A DNA stretch of 6,271 nt from Ruminococcus sp. AF46-10NS (lineage in GTDB: Bacteria; Bacillota; Clostridia; Lachnospirales; Lachnospiraceae), in contig NZ_QRNF01000077.1 in NCBI RefSeq assembly GCF_003474435.1, positions 1 through 6,271 on the forward strand. The letters are read 5' to 3'. Each line of letters opens with the position of its first letter. Positions within the stretch are counted from its first letter, which is position 1. A program made the position numbers and the translations under genes. Positions 6,259-6,271 of this stretch are shown piece by piece. The notes beneath the pieces were generated by a model. That model saw only the letters and a list, made by a program, of their open reading frames with translations. It did no database searches and had not been told where the DNA came from.

Positions 6259-6271
6259 CTTCAATTTAATC

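Overview
The window looks like an accessory defence locus from a low-GC Gram-positive bacterium, most likely a gut-type clostridium (Lachnospiraceae or a relative). This is inferred from the AT-rich DNA, strong purine-rich ribosome binding sites (AAGGGGG, AAGGGGAG, GGGAGA), a TTGACA-type promoter and the style of the proteins. No rRNA, tRNA, CRISPR array or transposase was seen, so the taxonomic call is tentative.

Every convincing gene is on the minus strand, so the locus reads from right to left. A near-consensus promoter (6230-6258) precedes a class II Fic protein (6178-5123). After 14 nt comes hsdM, the type I DNA methyltransferase (5108-3606), and then hsdS, the specificity subunit (3559-2372). 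These three are intact. Next come a DUF3990 protein, probably ADP-ribosyltransferase-like (2355-1898, one base missing), and its stop-to-start neighbour, a 153-residue DUF3791-like protein (1897-1436, intact). They are followed by a RhuM protein with a C-terminal Fic/Doc domain (1390-453, one base missing). Last is the start of a DUF4297/Cap4-like nuclease gene (388 to beyond the left edge), broken by a perfect 56-bp tandem duplication. Gaps are 0 to 64 nt and I saw no terminator, so a single operon is plausible.

HsdM and HsdS would form a modification enzyme. No hsdR is visible; it could lie beyond the left edge or be absent. The other genes belong to families linked to toxin-antitoxin or anti-phage functions (Fic AMPylators, ART-like toxins, nucleases), so the locus resembles a defence island built on a type I system.

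The most notable feature is the damage pattern. Three of the four genes downstream of hsdS carry frame-breaking lesions (two missing single bases and a 56-bp duplication), while fic, hsdM and hsdS are clean. One lesion abuts a 27-bp perfect palindrome. Decay, selection against toxic cargo, reversible switching and assembly error are all possible and need read-level evidence to separate.
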